64,000 bases of DNA from Candidatus Thorarchaeota archaeon (GTDB taxonomy: Archaea > Asgardarchaeota > Thorarchaeia > Thorarchaeales > Thorarchaeaceae), in contig JAEOUN010000074.1 in assembly GCA_016839245.1 (NCBI GenBank), forward strand, positions 1 through 64,000. Reading direction: 5' to 3'. Below, piece by piece: positions 8,556 to 17,942 of the stretch. Made by a program: the position numbers and the translations under genes. The notes under the pieces are model-generated. The model ran no database searches. It saw only the letters and a list, made by a program, of their open reading frames with translations, and was not told where the DNA came from. The first letter of the stretch is position 1. Every line of letters starts with the position of its first letter.

Positions 8556-9089
8556 TCATGCAGAATGGCGGAGTCGTTTCGATTCTCCTGCGGCATACAA
8601 AAAAACCTCAGACACATTCTCACCTGTTCGAGCTGAGGTCTCAAAGTACTTAAGGTCAAGAAGATTTGCTAACATCTCTCCATCCTGCTTACTGATGACT
8701 GCCTCCGCTCGCAAGTCAGATTTATTTGCCACCAGAGAGCCAACAAGACGATTCCCACCTTGAATGCAAATTTTCCCATTCAAAGCGTCGTATAATGGAG
8801 TAATTCTTTTGTAAGTCTCTTTGTTTGTCATGTCATAAACAAAGAGAACATGGTTGGAACCCATATAGAAAGTGTGTCGGAGTCCTGCAAAGGTCTCTTG
8901 ACCACCCACATCAACAACTGTAAGTACAACTCTTCCCTCAGGAAAATCAAATGTGATGGCGTTAAGATCTGCAGCAACTGTGGCAGTATGCGTTTCTTTG
9001 AATTCACCTGTCTGATAACGTCGTACAAGACTCGATTTACCAACGCTTGGAGCGCCAACGATTATTGCCTTGTATAGCTCAGCTGCCAA
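8556..9089 (-). CDS. Ras/Rab-like small GTPase
   Basis: A small regulatory GTPase of the Ras superfamily, a family expanded in Asgard archaea. All G boxes are present: G1 GAPSVGKS (12-19), a Thr-containing switch I around residues 33-38, G3 DVGGQE (60-65, with catalytic Gln64), G4 NKSD (122-125) and G5 TSA (151-153). At 177 residues it is a bare G domain. The C-terminus (KRLRHSA) has no prenylation cysteines, as in other archaeal members, so it is probably soluble or recruited by partners. The start is TTG at 9089 without a clear ribosome site. No roadblock, GAP or exchange-factor gene is adjacent, so its pathway is unknown. Confidence 0.92.
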   Translation of the reverse strand: MAAELYKAIIVGAPSVGKSSLVRRYQTGEFKETHTATVAADLNAITFDFPEGRVVLTVVDVGGQETFAGLRHTFYMGSNHVLFVYDMTNKETYKRITPLYDALNGKICIQGGNRLVGSLVANKSDLRAEAVISKQDGEMLANLLDLKYFETSARTGENVSEVFLYAAGESKRLRHSA

Positions 9090-9209
9090 TAGAGGACACC
9101 AACTTGTTCTTAAATAAAAAAACCTGAAAATCCTTTATCAGCTTTATTCTTTTGATATCTAGTTCCACATCGAAGGGTTTTAGAAGAAAGAAACATCGTT
9201 GTATGAATT

Positions 9210-9677
9210 ATGATAGACTTTGAGGACATTAAAAAACGTACGACTAATATCCAAGGATATATCGATAGACTTCCCGATAAAGACCAAGACCTTGTAATGG
9301 AAGTTTATGAGGAATATTCCATAAATAAGGCTGCAGCAAATGAGCTTAAACATCTGCTTAAAGACCTCAAAGTTGTCATCTTCAGTGCATCATGGTGCGG
9401 AGATTGTAAGAGAGCAATGCCAGTCTTACTTCATCTTGAGAGAGACTACAATCTTGTTGGAATGGTATTTGGAAACATTAAGACAGATCCATTGAACAAA
9501 GATGTCAAATGGAGAGTACCTCCATCTCCGCCAGAAATCAATGAGTGGGGAGCAACTGCAATACCATGGTTTGAATTCTTCGATTCCAAGGGAAATAAGG
9601 TTGCAACACTTGTTGAAAAACCAACGGTAAAAGAAACCCTCGAAGAAGAAATACTCTACATACTTAAGAATAAATAG
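9210..9677 (+). CDS. Thioredoxin-like protein with CGDC active site
   Basis: After an N-terminal helical stretch of about 45 residues, the chain has a thioredoxin strand and active site FSASWCGDCKRAMP, followed by a central domain and the cis-Pro region TAIPWFEFFDSKG. The WCGDC motif is typical of a distinct group of small bacterial and archaeal thioredoxin-like proteins. No signal peptide, so it acts in the cytoplasm, probably as a disulfide oxidoreductase. It precedes the acidic-tailed membrane protein by 41 bases on the same strand and may share its transcript. Physiological partner unknown. Confidence 0.85.
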   Translation: MIDFEDIKKRTTNIQGYIDRLPDKDQDLVMEVYEEYSINKAAANELKHLLKDLKVVIFSASWCGDCKRAMPVLLHLERDYNLVGMVFGNIKTDPLNKDVKWRVPPSPPEINEWGATAIPWFEFFDSKGNKVATLVEKPTVKETLEEEILYILKNK

Positions 9678-9718
9678 CTATTACGACACTCAAAAAAGGA
9701 CTTTAGGAGGATTAGTAA

Positions 9719-10969
9719 GTGGAAATTCCAGTTCTAACGCGTTTTATTAAGGGTCTCAAGCTCTTCTTTGAATCTAAGAGATTGAGATGGCTATTCGTAA
9801 TATTCATCTTCTCAGCAATCTTTACTCTACTTTTCAGAGAGATTGGAAAAATATTCACAGAACTCGCTCGAGGACTGATTTCAGTCATTGGAGGTGTCTT
9901 TCCGACATTCTTCCTTTTGACATCATTCATGTGTCTCCTTGGGCTTCAACGTTTTGTAGCTAGTGACGAATCTTATTCAAAATCCTTCATCTATACAATC
10001 ATCTGGATGGTTATCAGTATAGTATTCTACATTCTACTATGGTATACAGGACTTGTATTCTTCCTGATGATAGGAATTGCATTTTTGGGTTGGATAGGAT
10101 TCCAAGCATATCTTTCATCCAGATCTGCATTGGGATATGCTGAGAAAGTCGATATAAAGAAGAGATCCAAAGTGGTTGATTTTGTATTTGGATCACTCAA
10201 TATTCTAAGTTATATCATAATGTTTGGGGCATTGATTTTTCTCACTTTATGGAACTGGAGTTCTGGCGGCGGTCTTGATGTGCCAACTCTTGTCGCAGCA
10301 ATCCTTGGGACTCTAGTAGCAGCTGGATTCAACTTCTTGAATGGATTAATAATTATTAGGGAACGCAATAAAGTCACAGTAGATAACTTATCAGTCCTTG
10401 GATTGTTTGTATCACTTTACGTTGCTTATTTCCTGTACAATATCCTAAAACCAGTTAGCGCAGGCCTTGATTTAGTTTCAATCTTGGTCGATATCGGAAT
10501 TTCTGTCTTCTTTATCCTCTATGCGATGAGTTCAGTTGGACTGACATTGGCAAGCCGTGCACACCTTGACACAAGATGGAAGATATCAAGTGAATTAGCT
10601 GCGACCATCACATTCTTCCTTGCATCAGGATATCTGGTCGTTCAAGCGCTCTTTGATGTGATATCTGGAGGTCTCGTCGGTCAACGCATTCCGGATATTA
10701 TCAAGCTCTTTGTCTTTCCATTCGTTGCTTTGGTGATGGAGCTTCTCTTCATCAGAAGGTCTCGTAAAGTTCTTGAGCCAAAACCAACTCCGACAGACGA
10801 AGAATCAGTCCCTGATGTTGAGCAGGTTCAAGAAGAACCTGAAGATGAGGAACCTGAGATTTTGGAGGATATCTCAGGACAAGATGAGGATTACGCAGAA
10901 CCAAATGACTTGCCAGATGAGATGCCAGAAGATACATCTGAGGAGGACACAAGTTCTTGGGATGAGTAG
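9719..10969 (+). CDS. Multi-pass membrane protein with long acidic C-terminal tail
   Basis: Not recognised as a known family. GTG start at 9719 with GGAGG at 9706-9710. About nine or ten hydrophobic segments fill residues 20-345, then a soluble tail of roughly 65 residues is extremely rich in Glu and Asp with Pro (for example PDVEQVQEEPEDEEPEILED). Acidic tails of this type can bind basic partners or divalent cations, but here this is only an inference. The gene follows the thioredoxin-like gene and is followed by rubredoxin after 133 bases. Confidence 0.75.
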   Translation: MEIPVLTRFIKGLKLFFESKRLRWLFVIFIFSAIFTLLFREIGKIFTELARGLISVIGGVFPTFFLLTSFMCLLGLQRFVASDESYSKSFIYTIIWMVISIVFYILLWYTGLVFFLMIGIAFLGWIGFQAYLSSRSALGYAEKVDIKKRSKVVDFVFGSLNILSYIIMFGALIFLTLWNWSSGGGLDVPTLVAAILGTLVAAGFNFLNGLIIIRERNKVTVDNLSVLGLFVSLYVAYFLYNILKPVSAGLDLVSILVDIGISVFFILYAMSSVGLTLASRAHLDTRWKISSELAATITFFLASGYLVVQALFDVISGGLVGQRIPDIIKLFVFPFVALVMELLFIRRSRKVLEPKPTPTDEESVPDVEQVQEEPEDEEPEILEDISGQDEDYAEPNDLPDEMPEDTSEEDTSSWDE

Positions 10970-11102
10970 GGGTATAATACTCCTCCATCCTCGTCTGAGT
11001 TTATAACCGAAGCCTTTTAACATAAAAAAGAATAATCTTCAGATTAGTGGTATAGTTACAGACTACACCCATATTCAAATGAATAAAGTTGGAGATACAT
11101 AA

Positions 11103-11264
11103 ATGGCTAAGTACGAATGTATGGTATGCGGATGGATCTATGATGAAGATATCGGAGACCCTGACAGCGGCATAGCTGCTGGAACAAAATGGGATGACTT
11201 ACCTGATGATTGGGTCTGTCCGATGTGTGGCGCCGCAAAAGAAGACTTTGAGCTCATCGAGTAG
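11103..11264 (+). CDS. Rubredoxin
   Basis: A 53-residue electron carrier with one Fe(Cys)4 centre. The sequence begins [16 protein letters not shown] and ends with [14 protein letters not shown], giving the two CxxCG-type knuckles and the conserved aromatic residues of rubredoxins. ATG at 11103 has GGAG about nine bases upstream. A hairpin terminator follows 15 bases after the stop, and it stands as its own transcription unit. Likely partners in this genome are the rubrerythrin and the flavodiiron protein encoded at the far end of the window, in oxygen or peroxide reduction. Confidence 0.96.
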   Translation: MAKYECMVCGWIYDEDIGDPDSGIAAGTKWDDLPDDWVCPMCGAAKEDFELIE

Positions 11265-11279
11265 TTTTCGGTCATTGAT

Positions 11280-11315
11280 GGAACCTCTCGTTGAGGTTCC
11301 ACGTCATTTTCTCTT
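11280..11315 (+). terminator. Hairpin terminator after rubredoxin
   Basis: Perfect 8-base stem GGAACCTC (11280-11287) with GAGGTTCC (11293-11300), a 5-base loop, followed by a pyrimidine-rich tract (attttctctttt). Confidence 0.65.
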
Positions 11316-11788
11316 TTCATTCTTTCGAGATATGTAGAAATATCAAGAAACGAGTGTATATTAATTTGAGAAGTTGATTACATTTCAGCTTGCAATAAAG
11401 GAATCATGTTATGCAAGGATACTATCCTACTACAGTAATTGTAGTCATAGTAATCATTAGAATAGTGTGTATCTATTCAACAATAAAACATTTAATTGGT
11501 TTTTAGTGGGGAGTGAGAGATCTTGTTACGGGACTTGCTCCAAGACAGCGCGGATTTCGATACATAGCTGCGCTAACAATTCTTGAATCACTTTTCTCTA
11601 TCCACTAATCATTAAAACATTGACAATTGGTATTACAAAAGATGATCTATACTTTGCAAATTCATGCACAACTAAACCAAGATTTAAGCGAAAAGAGTTG
11701 AAGTAATGAATCAATTCGTTTTTGTATCTCCCATATAATCTACAAAAGAGTAAGAAACAAAAGGATGATCTCTTAACTCGGTTGTAAA
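11316..11788. other. Intergenic region, possible tiny frame at 11513-11608
   Basis: About 470 bases before the surface-protein operon. Mostly AT-rich with no clear gene. One short GTG frame at 11513-11608 encodes 31 residues (including LVTGLAPRQRGFRYIAALT) with more GC-rich, protein-like composition than its surroundings, and its 5' part can also fold as an 8-base stem (GGAGTGAG with CTTGCTCC). It could be a gene remnant, a leader or a structured RNA; I cannot decide. Confidence 0.3.
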
Positions 11789-13408
11789 TTGGAACAAGCT
11801 GGAGTAGCTTTTTGGGGATTACGAAACGTGAGTACGAGTCAAGAAACAAGTTCTGAGTCGAGTAATCAGAAAATTGATCGGGCTAGCGACGAAAACAAGA
11901 GAATAACGGTAAGAAAACTTGTCTGTGATATCTCAAGTTCTGAACTCCGAATCATTGTTCTGAGTCTTATCATCATGGTACCATTGAGATTAGAGAGCTT
12001 TAGCACATTGGGATTTTCAGTGGTTGTGCCATTCTTCGTGGAGATGCTTCCTATTGTACTTCTACTCATGGGAAGTGGAACCGCAATTGTAGGATTAGTA
12101 GCGTTTGTAAATAATCGAATTATATTATCACATGAGAAGAAGGAAAGGCGGGATAGGGCAATAGATCGGATTGACTTCATTGTGAGTAGCGTATTAGCTT
12201 CAGTTGCAATATTCTTTCTCCCAAATATATTGAATTGGAGTTCAAAAATCTCTCTTGGTTTTCAAGCAGATATTCCTATTCAAGTACCAGAACAACCAAT
12301 TTACGGATTGAGTCAGATACTAGCTTTCATTTCTCATTATCTGATCTTTGAAGTTGTAATCATTATTTCGATTGTGCTTCTCTATCAAGCAATATTCTAT
12401 CGCTTTGCCACTCGGATAGTGATGTTTCTTGATGCAGAGAATGTATTCACATGGACCTATACTGATCGATCTGGAAAATCATTTCTCTATGCAATCGGAT
12501 TGATGATAGGATATGCATTTGTAGCAAGAGATGTATTCAATTCAGATATTCTATTTTTGTATCTATTGGCATTTACTCTACCATTCGCTCTAGGCCAAAG
12601 ATTTCGAGCTAAGTATACTCTTGAAACGATTAAAGAAGATAAAGATGAAACCTTGAAAACACCATTGGACAGATTCACAAAATGGTATTCTTTCGCTACC
12701 AAGAGAGTGTATAGATGGCTCATTCTGATTGGCATTTTTATATCGATTTGTACATTTCTCGATAATCTTGTTTTCCAGACTTGGTGGCGATATCAGGAAC
12801 AATGGCAACTTCTGGGTTATTCAGCAATAGCAGCAGTCGGATTCATGACTCTTTATTTCCTAATCAGATACTTCACAGTCAGTTTTCACCATCAGAACAT
12901 GGCCATAGGAAAACGAGCAAGGATTGAATCCGCAGCAGATTTAATCATCTCTGTAATGGTCTTTGTTGTTGCATTGATTGTATTTCTACCGGAGATTGGA
13001 CTTAATCAATGGATAGGAATGCAAAGATTCTTGATGGAATTGTTCAATTATTCTTTCGTACCACAATATCAATTCCAATGCTTGATTACTGCTACGCTTT
13101 GGCAAGCGTACATGATATTGTTGCTATTAGCACTAGTTATGCGAGTATTAGCAGTAAGTAGGAAATTTATGGATAGACATTATGAAAATGAGCGAAGGGA
13201 TTGTAAGCTTCTCGGACTATCCGGTAAAGTACTGATTATTGCCATAGTCTTTTTGTTTACGGTGAGATTAGAATTAACTAGAAGTCTATACTTTGGGTTC
13301 CTAACAGAGACCCAGGCTTTTCTATTATTGACCGTTATTATCACACTAACTGTGTTATCTCAACTCAGGGTAAGAGAAATTGATCTAATGGAGGAGAAAA
13401 TCAAATGA
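11789..13408 (+). CDS. Large multi-pass membrane protein, first gene of surface operon
   Basis: No family recognised. After a polar N-terminus of about 45 residues there are about ten to twelve hydrophobic segments separated by charged cytoplasmic loops (for example KKERRDRAIDR, HYENERRDCK). The start is TTG at 11789 with no good ribosome site; GTG at 11828 is an alternative in the same frame and would remove 13 residues. Its last bases overlap the start of the next gene (ATGA), so the two are translationally coupled. Context with two exported beta-rich proteins suggests a role in export or assembly at the cell surface, but this is inference. Confidence 0.75.
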   Translation: MEQAGVAFWGLRNVSTSQETSSESSNQKIDRASDENKRITVRKLVCDISSSELRIIVLSLIIMVPLRLESFSTLGFSVVVPFFVEMLPIVLLLMGSGTAIVGLVAFVNNRIILSHEKKERRDRAIDRIDFIVSSVLASVAIFFLPNILNWSSKISLGFQADIPIQVPEQPIYGLSQILAFISHYLIFEVVIIISIVLLYQAIFYRFATRIVMFLDAENVFTWTYTDRSGKSFLYAIGLMIGYAFVARDVFNSDILFLYLLAFTLPFALGQRFRAKYTLETIKEDKDETLKTPLDRFTKWYSFATKRVYRWLILIGIFISICTFLDNLVFQTWWRYQEQWQLLGYSAIAAVGFMTLYFLIRYFTVSFHHQNMAIGKRARIESAADLIISVMVFVVALIVFLPEIGLNQWIGMQRFLMELFNYSFVPQYQFQCLITATLWQAYMILLLLALVMRVLAVSRKFMDRHYENERRDCKLLGLSGKVLIIAIVFLFTVRLELTRSLYFGFLTETQAFLLLTVIITLTVLSQLRVREIDLMEEKIK

Positions 13409-15375
13409 AAAGATTAAGCTTACTTTTCATTGTCTGTATTCTGGGATTATCACTTTTAGGCGGCGTGAATTGTTTACAAACTGTATCCGATAGCCATAAT
13501 CCAAACAATACAGATCTCAGTATACAAGAGGTAGAACTCCTTGAAGATCCTCATTTAGCAGAACCTCAAACAATAGTAGATGAGGGATTAAGCTCTAGTT
13601 TTATTGCAAACTATGAACCACCATCAAGTGGAAAAAATGATAGTCGATTGTATTTGACATGGAATCATACCATTGGAGCACCACTTGATTTTAAGAGTGA
13701 TGATGAACTCGATTCAAATTTACCGGAGTGTAATGATTTCATCTATTTCGAACAGGAATTTGAATGGACTTTGAATAGAATCCCTCAACGAGTTGATGTG
13801 GGCGTGACAACAGGGATAACAACAACTGGGAATTTTAGTCTTACATCCGAGTTCTATAAGTGGTATGTCTGGTTGATTGACTCCTCTGATAATTTCATAG
13901 AGATACATGAATCACATCAAAGTCATCATTCATACTTACTCTATGAATCATATAGACTCGATTATAGTGAACTTGTAGGTGCTTGGGGAGGAATGATCGA
14001 AGACACAAACGGATTTCAGGAAGACCCAACTGACATTCTTAGGTTTGCTATAGGATTAGCCCCGACATTAGCATTCATGAACTATACCAATATGTATGAA
14101 GGAACTGTCCAGCTTACAATCTCAGATGTTAGTCTAATTTGGTATTCAGATAGTCTTTACAATTATCTCATGGAACCAACTTATTCATATCGAGAGAGTG
14201 TAAGTACACCCTATCGATCGATTTACGACATTGAAATTGCCCCCTCAGGTGCAGTTTATGCAGTTGCAGTTCCGGATTATCAATATTTGGAATATTCATC
14301 TATAATTATGAAGTTAGATAGTGAGCTCAATCTTATCTGGAAGAAAACTATTCCAACAAGATATGGATCAAGTGCTGTTGCTCTTGAATTTGCACAAGGC
14401 AGAATTTATTCAGTAGGAATTGCCATTGATCCCAATGGTCTAGATAAAATGATACTAAATGCTTGGGATTCAGCAGGTGACCTTATAATAAACAAAACGT
14501 ATCAGTTTAATTTTCAATGTACTCCGTACGATATTGTTTACAGTCCAGATGGTGCTCTATATATTACAGGGACATGGTATAATTGGACGCTTTCGGAGCC
14601 ATCAGGATTCATTCTAAAATGTGACTTATCAGGAAAACTTCTCTGGTATCAACTTGCAGGGTATTATGACAGAGGATACGAAATGGTTGCAGCAAAGAAT
14701 GGAACGGTCTATGTTCGTTCACTATATAGCACCATTTCAGCATGGAGTCCTGAAGGATACAAACTTTGGAATGGCACTTATTTGTTAGGCAATTCCATCG
14801 CAATCGATAGAAATGATGATTTGTATATTACCCTCGATTACTTTGGAGGAGAAGTTGTTTACAAACTAGATTCAAATGGGACCCAAATCTGGAATTCTAC
14901 ATGGGGATCCAATGACCGATATGAGTTCTCTTTCCATGCGTATCCAAGAGGTATAGTTACTGCTGCTTCCGGTCAAAGTTATGTAGTTGTAACCAATGGT
15001 TACTATGATCCATTTATTGTGAAAAGAGAAGTCAATGGTTCTATCTCTAATATTTGGAGATGGAATATCTATGGCTGGAGTTTCACAAGACATCCAATTG
15101 AAATTGGTAATGGGATGATCTATGTTTGTGGTAGAGGTTATGATGAAGTAGTTCATCAAGCAGTTGGAATCATAATAGCATTCGCAGATGTAGATCTCAA
15201 AACAAGTTTCATTGATGCAACAACAGCCTCATTGCTAATAGTATCATTTTCTACCGTAGGCATCTGTGCAACTGTCATTTTCGGTATTGAGAAGAAATGG
15301 TTTGAAAAATTCCATTCAAGACTAGGAAAAATAAATTTACACAGAGCTGATAGAATGGAAAAGGAGGGCAAATAA
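13405..15375 (+). CDS. Exported propeller-like protein with C-terminal membrane anchor
   Basis: A signal peptide (about residues 1-23, ending GGVNC) leads into a beta-rich extracellular region. Residues 80-235 form a non-repetitive beta domain. Residues 270-600 contain repeats of the type YDIxxxPxGxxYxxG and KLDSNGTQIWN, which resemble PQQ/SBBP-like beta-propeller blades. A transmembrane segment (about 618-638) and a short basic tail end the protein. Start ATG 13405 has GGAGGAG at 13391-13397 and overlaps the previous stop by 4 bases. It is probably displayed on the outside of the cell. Ligand or enzymatic activity is not evident. Confidence 0.8.
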   Translation: MKRLSLLFIVCILGLSLLGGVNCLQTVSDSHNPNNTDLSIQEVELLEDPHLAEPQTIVDEGLSSSFIANYEPPSSGKNDSRLYLTWNHTIGAPLDFKSDDELDSNLPECNDFIYFEQEFEWTLNRIPQRVDVGVTTGITTTGNFSLTSEFYKWYVWLIDSSDNFIEIHESHQSHHSYLLYESYRLDYSELVGAWGGMIEDTNGFQEDPTDILRFAIGLAPTLAFMNYTNMYEGTVQLTISDVSLIWYSDSLYNYLMEPTYSYRESVSTPYRSIYDIEIAPSGAVYAVAVPDYQYLEYSSIIMKLDSELNLIWKKTIPTRYGSSAVALEFAQGRIYSVGIAIDPNGLDKMILNAWDSAGDLIINKTYQFNFQCTPYDIVYSPDGALYITGTWYNWTLSEPSGFILKCDLSGKLLWYQLAGYYDRGYEMVAAKNGTVYVRSLYSTISAWSPEGYKLWNGTYLLGNSIAIDRNDDLYITLDYFGGEVVYKLDSNGTQIWNSTWGSNDRYEFSFHAYPRGIVTAASGQSYVVVTNGYYDPFIVKREVNGSISNIWRWNIYGWSFTRHPIEIGNGMIYVCGRGYDEVVHQAVGIIIAFADVDLKTSFIDATTASLLIVSFSTVGICATVIFGIEKKWFEKFHSRLGKINLHRADRMEKEGK

Positions 15376-15377
15376 AA

Positions 15378-17759
15378 TTGAAAAAGATTCTAATCTTTTT
15401 TACAGTGATACTTCTTTCACTGAGTTTCGTACCTGTAATTTACTCTCAAAATACTCATATTCTGAATGATTCGCCTGTCAGTAAGAAACTCGATAATACA
15501 TCATCTGCTTTTATTGAACATGAACCAATTGTGATTCCAAATAATTATAATCTGAGTACTAGCGGATTTCCAGGAAGCGGCACCAAAAATGATCCATATC
15601 GGATAGAAAACTATGAAATTGATGGCACAACCACTTGCATCAATATTCAAGATACGACACTTCACATCAAAATATGTGATTGTGTGCTCCGATTTTCATA
15701 CCCCACAGGGTACTATGTGAATGGAATTTATCTTCAAAATGTGACAAATGTTGTAATCAGCAATTGTACCATAATAGAATCAAGAACTGCGATTGCTGTT
15801 TACAATTCTGTAAATTGTAGTATTGAGGAGAGTACAATTCGTGAGGTAGAGAATGGAATTATCATCCTTGATTATTCTCAAGGAATCTCAATAATAGGTA
15901 ATTCGATTTGGACCGAATATTCGAGTATTGATGTTCAACATTCTAATTATATTACAATGAAATTCAATACAATCAACTCTGACTATAGTTATGGAATCAC
16001 TTGCTATCAAACAGATTTTGGGATAATTGCTGATAATACAGTCACAAGAAGTTATATCGGCGGCACGGGAGTCTATCTAAGGTATAGCGACAGTACCACA
16101 TTTGCAAATAACTCAATAGACGACAATTACTTATACGGATTATCTCTTTTCGACGTGAATTCAGGAATATACCATAATAATTGTCTTGGTAATGGTGTGA
16201 GTTTTTCAGATTATAATTTGATTAGTTCATCCTTAGATTTTAGTAATAATCTAGTTCACAACAAACCACTTGGTTTCCTATATGGATTAAATAGCATCGA
16301 TCTCAATGCAAATGAGTATGGTCAATTGATATTAATAATGAGTCAGAATATATCGATTAGCAATGGAGTGTTCGATAAAGTTGTAACTCCAATTAACATA
16401 AACTACTGTTTCAACTGCAGTATATCAAATATTGTCTGTACAAATAGCATCACTAAATGTATAATATTGACGTGTTCGGATAACTGCAGTATCATTGATT
16501 GTTCAATTTCAGATTTTCAAGATAGTGGAATTTATGTGACAGATTCAGATTACTTGACAATTAGGAATAGTGAACTTCGTAATAGTCCATATGCAAACGG
16601 AGCAATCTACGTTTCAAGTTCACTCTATTGCACTATTGATTCAAATGAGATTACTAATATCTTGGGAAATGGGATAAGGATACTCTACTCATCTGCAGCC
16701 ATTACCAATAATCAAATCTTGGGCCTGGATAGACCAGACCTTATTTTGTTGAATGCATATCCTTGTGTAGTAACAGACAATGAGATGCAAGTGGGAGTCC
16801 AAATTGTATCAGATGTCTTAAGTTATTGGTACCACACGTTCTCAGGGAATCTAGTATCAGGAAATCCAATTGGATACTTCACTGATGTATCTAACTTGGA
16901 TATAGAAAATAATGGATATCATCAAATCATATTCGTAAATGCAACAGGAATAACACTAAGCGATGGAATGAGTTCCACGAATTTACATTCAATCTCTTTC
17001 ATGAAATGTAGTCATTGCGACATTCATGACCTGATTGTTGAGTCAGCATATCAAATAGAGAATCAAATTCAGAATTCTGACAATATAGTAATCCAGAGAT
17101 ATACTCAAGTTGGAACCAATGGATTATACCTAGAAGATTCCAATGCTATAACTATTTCAGATTCAACAGTCAATTCATCATTAGCAGATGGAATTTCGGC
17201 GAGATACTGCTTCAATGTCAGCATTAACAGATGCATTGTTGCATCTAATCGCTATGGAATTTATTTCTATGATGTTCAGAACTCAAGCATAGTAAGCTCG
17301 ATAGTTCTTTACAATGAATATACAGGAATATCATTGAGTTGGGGAACACAATTTTGTAATGTATACTATAATGAAATTGGATGGAATGCAAATAATGCGT
17401 ACGACCAAGGTTCTGATAATATCTGGGATGATGGTGTAAACATGGGAAATTACTGGAATGATTATGCAGGGACAGGAGTATACCTTATTTTGGGACCAAC
17501 AGGAAGTATTGATAGATATCCACGACTTCTTGAACGATATGAACCATCAGTAACAACTTCAATGCCACCTTTTACAACGACCTTCGTAGATCCATATTAT
17601 ACACCCACCAACCCAATCTTTCCTCCTGGAGAAACATATACTGGGACAGAATGGTACTTGCATACAATTCTTGGGATTCCAATTATTACGATTTTGGGAG
17701 CGGCAGCAGGATTGATCACTTTGTTTGGAATCACCATAGTGATGAAGCGAGAAACATGA
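15378..17759 (+). CDS. Exported right-handed beta-helix protein (NosD-like) with membrane anchor
   Basis: Signal peptide at residues 1-23, then GSGTKNDPYRIENYEI, the hallmark entry to NosD/PbH1-type beta-helix repeats common in archaeal surface proteins. Numerous short repeats follow (NxIxxNxxxGIxLxxS), with many NC(S/T) cysteines. The helix seems internally duplicated: around residues 310-350 and 510-555 the same pattern (NxYxQxI...xxISxG...CxxCxI) appears. The end shows a Pro/Thr-rich stalk, a transmembrane segment (about 770-788) and a KRET tail. TTG start at 15378 with AAGGAGGGC at 15361-15369, 2 bases after the previous stop. Likely a cell-surface carbohydrate-binding or structural protein. 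Confidence 0.85.
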   Translation: MKKILIFFTVILLSLSFVPVIYSQNTHILNDSPVSKKLDNTSSAFIEHEPIVIPNNYNLSTSGFPGSGTKNDPYRIENYEIDGTTTCINIQDTTLHIKICDCVLRFSYPTGYYVNGIYLQNVTNVVISNCTIIESRTAIAVYNSVNCSIEESTIREVENGIIILDYSQGISIIGNSIWTEYSSIDVQHSNYITMKFNTINSDYSYGITCYQTDFGIIADNTVTRSYIGGTGVYLRYSDSTTFANNSIDDNYLYGLSLFDVNSGIYHNNCLGNGVSFSDYNLISSSLDFSNNLVHNKPLGFLYGLNSIDLNANEYGQLILIMSQNISISNGVFDKVVTPININYCFNCSISNIVCTNSITKCIILTCSDNCSIIDCSISDFQDSGIYVTDSDYLTIRNSELRNSPYANGAIYVSSSLYCTIDSNEITNILGNGIRILYSSAAITNNQILGLDRPDLILLNAYPCVVTDNEMQVGVQIVSDVLSYWYHTFSGNLVSGNPIGYFTDVSNLDIENNGYHQIIFVNATGITLSDGMSSTNLHSISFMKCSHCDIHDLIVESAYQIENQIQNSDNIVIQRYTQVGTNGLYLEDSNAITISDSTVNSSLADGISARYCFNVSINRCIVASNRYGIYFYDVQNSSIVSSIVLYNEYTGISLSWGTQFCNVYYNEIGWNANNAYDQGSDNIWDDGVNMGNYWNDYAGTGVYLILGPTGSIDRYPRLLERYEPSVTTSMPPFTTTFVDPYYTPTNPIFPPGETYTGTEWYLHTILGIPIITILGAAAGLITLFGITIVMKRET

Positions 17760-17942
17760 TGGATAGTTGACCAAGAGCCAATGAGAAGAAAGATTGGCGT
17801 GTTAAACTTGGAGATATGTCGTGGATAACTAATAACCTCCTATCTAGACAGATTAGAAGAACAAGAATAGAGTATTAGATACCTCTCACAATCCTTTTGT
17901 GACTGTTTCATCTTCCAAATATGTAATCTAGCATGGCAGTAT

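Noticed and set aside
11598..11849. Minus-strand frame of 83 residues across the spacer before the membrane protein
   Set aside because: It overlaps the start of a well-supported gene, has no ribosome site and its composition resembles translated AT-rich spacer.
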